Source: Volvox africanus (taxonomy: Eukaryota > Chlorophyta > Chlorophyceae > Chlamydomonadales > Volvocaceae). From it: a DNA stretch of 64,000 bases. Made by a program: the position numbers and the translations under genes. The notes below the pieces were generated by a model. It worked only from the letters and a program-made list of their open reading frames with translations, made no database searches and was not told the origin of the DNA. The stretch is taken from positions 5,580,001-5,644,000 of the forward strand of contig BSDZ01000008.1 of NCBI GenBank assembly GCA_030268105.1, in the 5' to 3' direction. Positions 63,901 through 64,000 of this stretch are shown piece after piece; position 1 is the first letter of the stretch, and the number at the start of each line of letters is the position of its first letter.

Positions 63901-64000
63901 GTACGCAGACGGTCATTGTGACGCCATCAGACGCGCTCGTGATACCGGCTGAAACCCCAATTGAAAACGTATGCAGCGAAGGACGGACGGACAAACGGAC

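Overview
The window looks like nuclear DNA of a volvocine green alga, most likely Volvox or a close relative. It has intron-rich genes with GT-AG introns, abundant microsatellites, a TGTAA polyadenylation motif, and a DIRS-group retrotransposon of the Kangaroo type, which was described from Volvox carteri. The species is an inference. All coordinates and splice joins were worked out by eye.

Left third (1-23 kb): three host genes. A 14-exon glutamate dehydrogenase gene (1419-8400, minus, 434 aa) stands head-to-head with an 11-exon glutamine-synthetase-fold gene (11118-17609, plus, 606 aa). Both splice into complete open frames. A TauD/TfdA-type dioxygenase gene follows (19752-22807, minus, 5' end not found). 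One of its introns carries a fragment of a bacterial IS4-superfamily transposase.

Middle (23-30.2 kb): AT-rich DNA holding a 654-bp inverted-repeat element and a 195-bp AAT/ATT microsatellite. Next comes a bacterial insert of about 2.2 kb. It contains a frameshifted pseudogene of the large alphaproteobacterial NAD-glutamate dehydrogenase and two oppositely oriented pieces of a nonribosomal peptide synthetase condensation/epimerization domain. The AT-rich composition and gene content suggest a Rickettsiales-like donor. Three candidate exons of an unrecognised minus-strand gene follow.

Right half (30.2-61.6 kb): one nested retrotransposon complex. The outer element is Kangaroo-like, with reverse transcriptase, RNase H, tyrosine recombinase and split direct repeats. 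It is broken by Ty3/gypsy element A (31744-40377, TSD GGGTG), which itself carries a solo LTR (34671-35496, TSD CGGCA). It is broken again by a second Ty3/gypsy-like element C (40599-58650, minus, TSD TCCC). C in turn holds element B (45412-52883, minus, TSD AATGG), a sister copy of A. Element C encodes a PHD finger and what looks like a degenerate cytosine-5 methyltransferase domain between RNase H and integrase. A and B keep gag, protease and pol in one frame separated by the same UAG and UGA codons.

Right end (61.7-64 kb): the 5' part of an unrecognised plus-strand gene with a signal-peptide-like start, running off the window.
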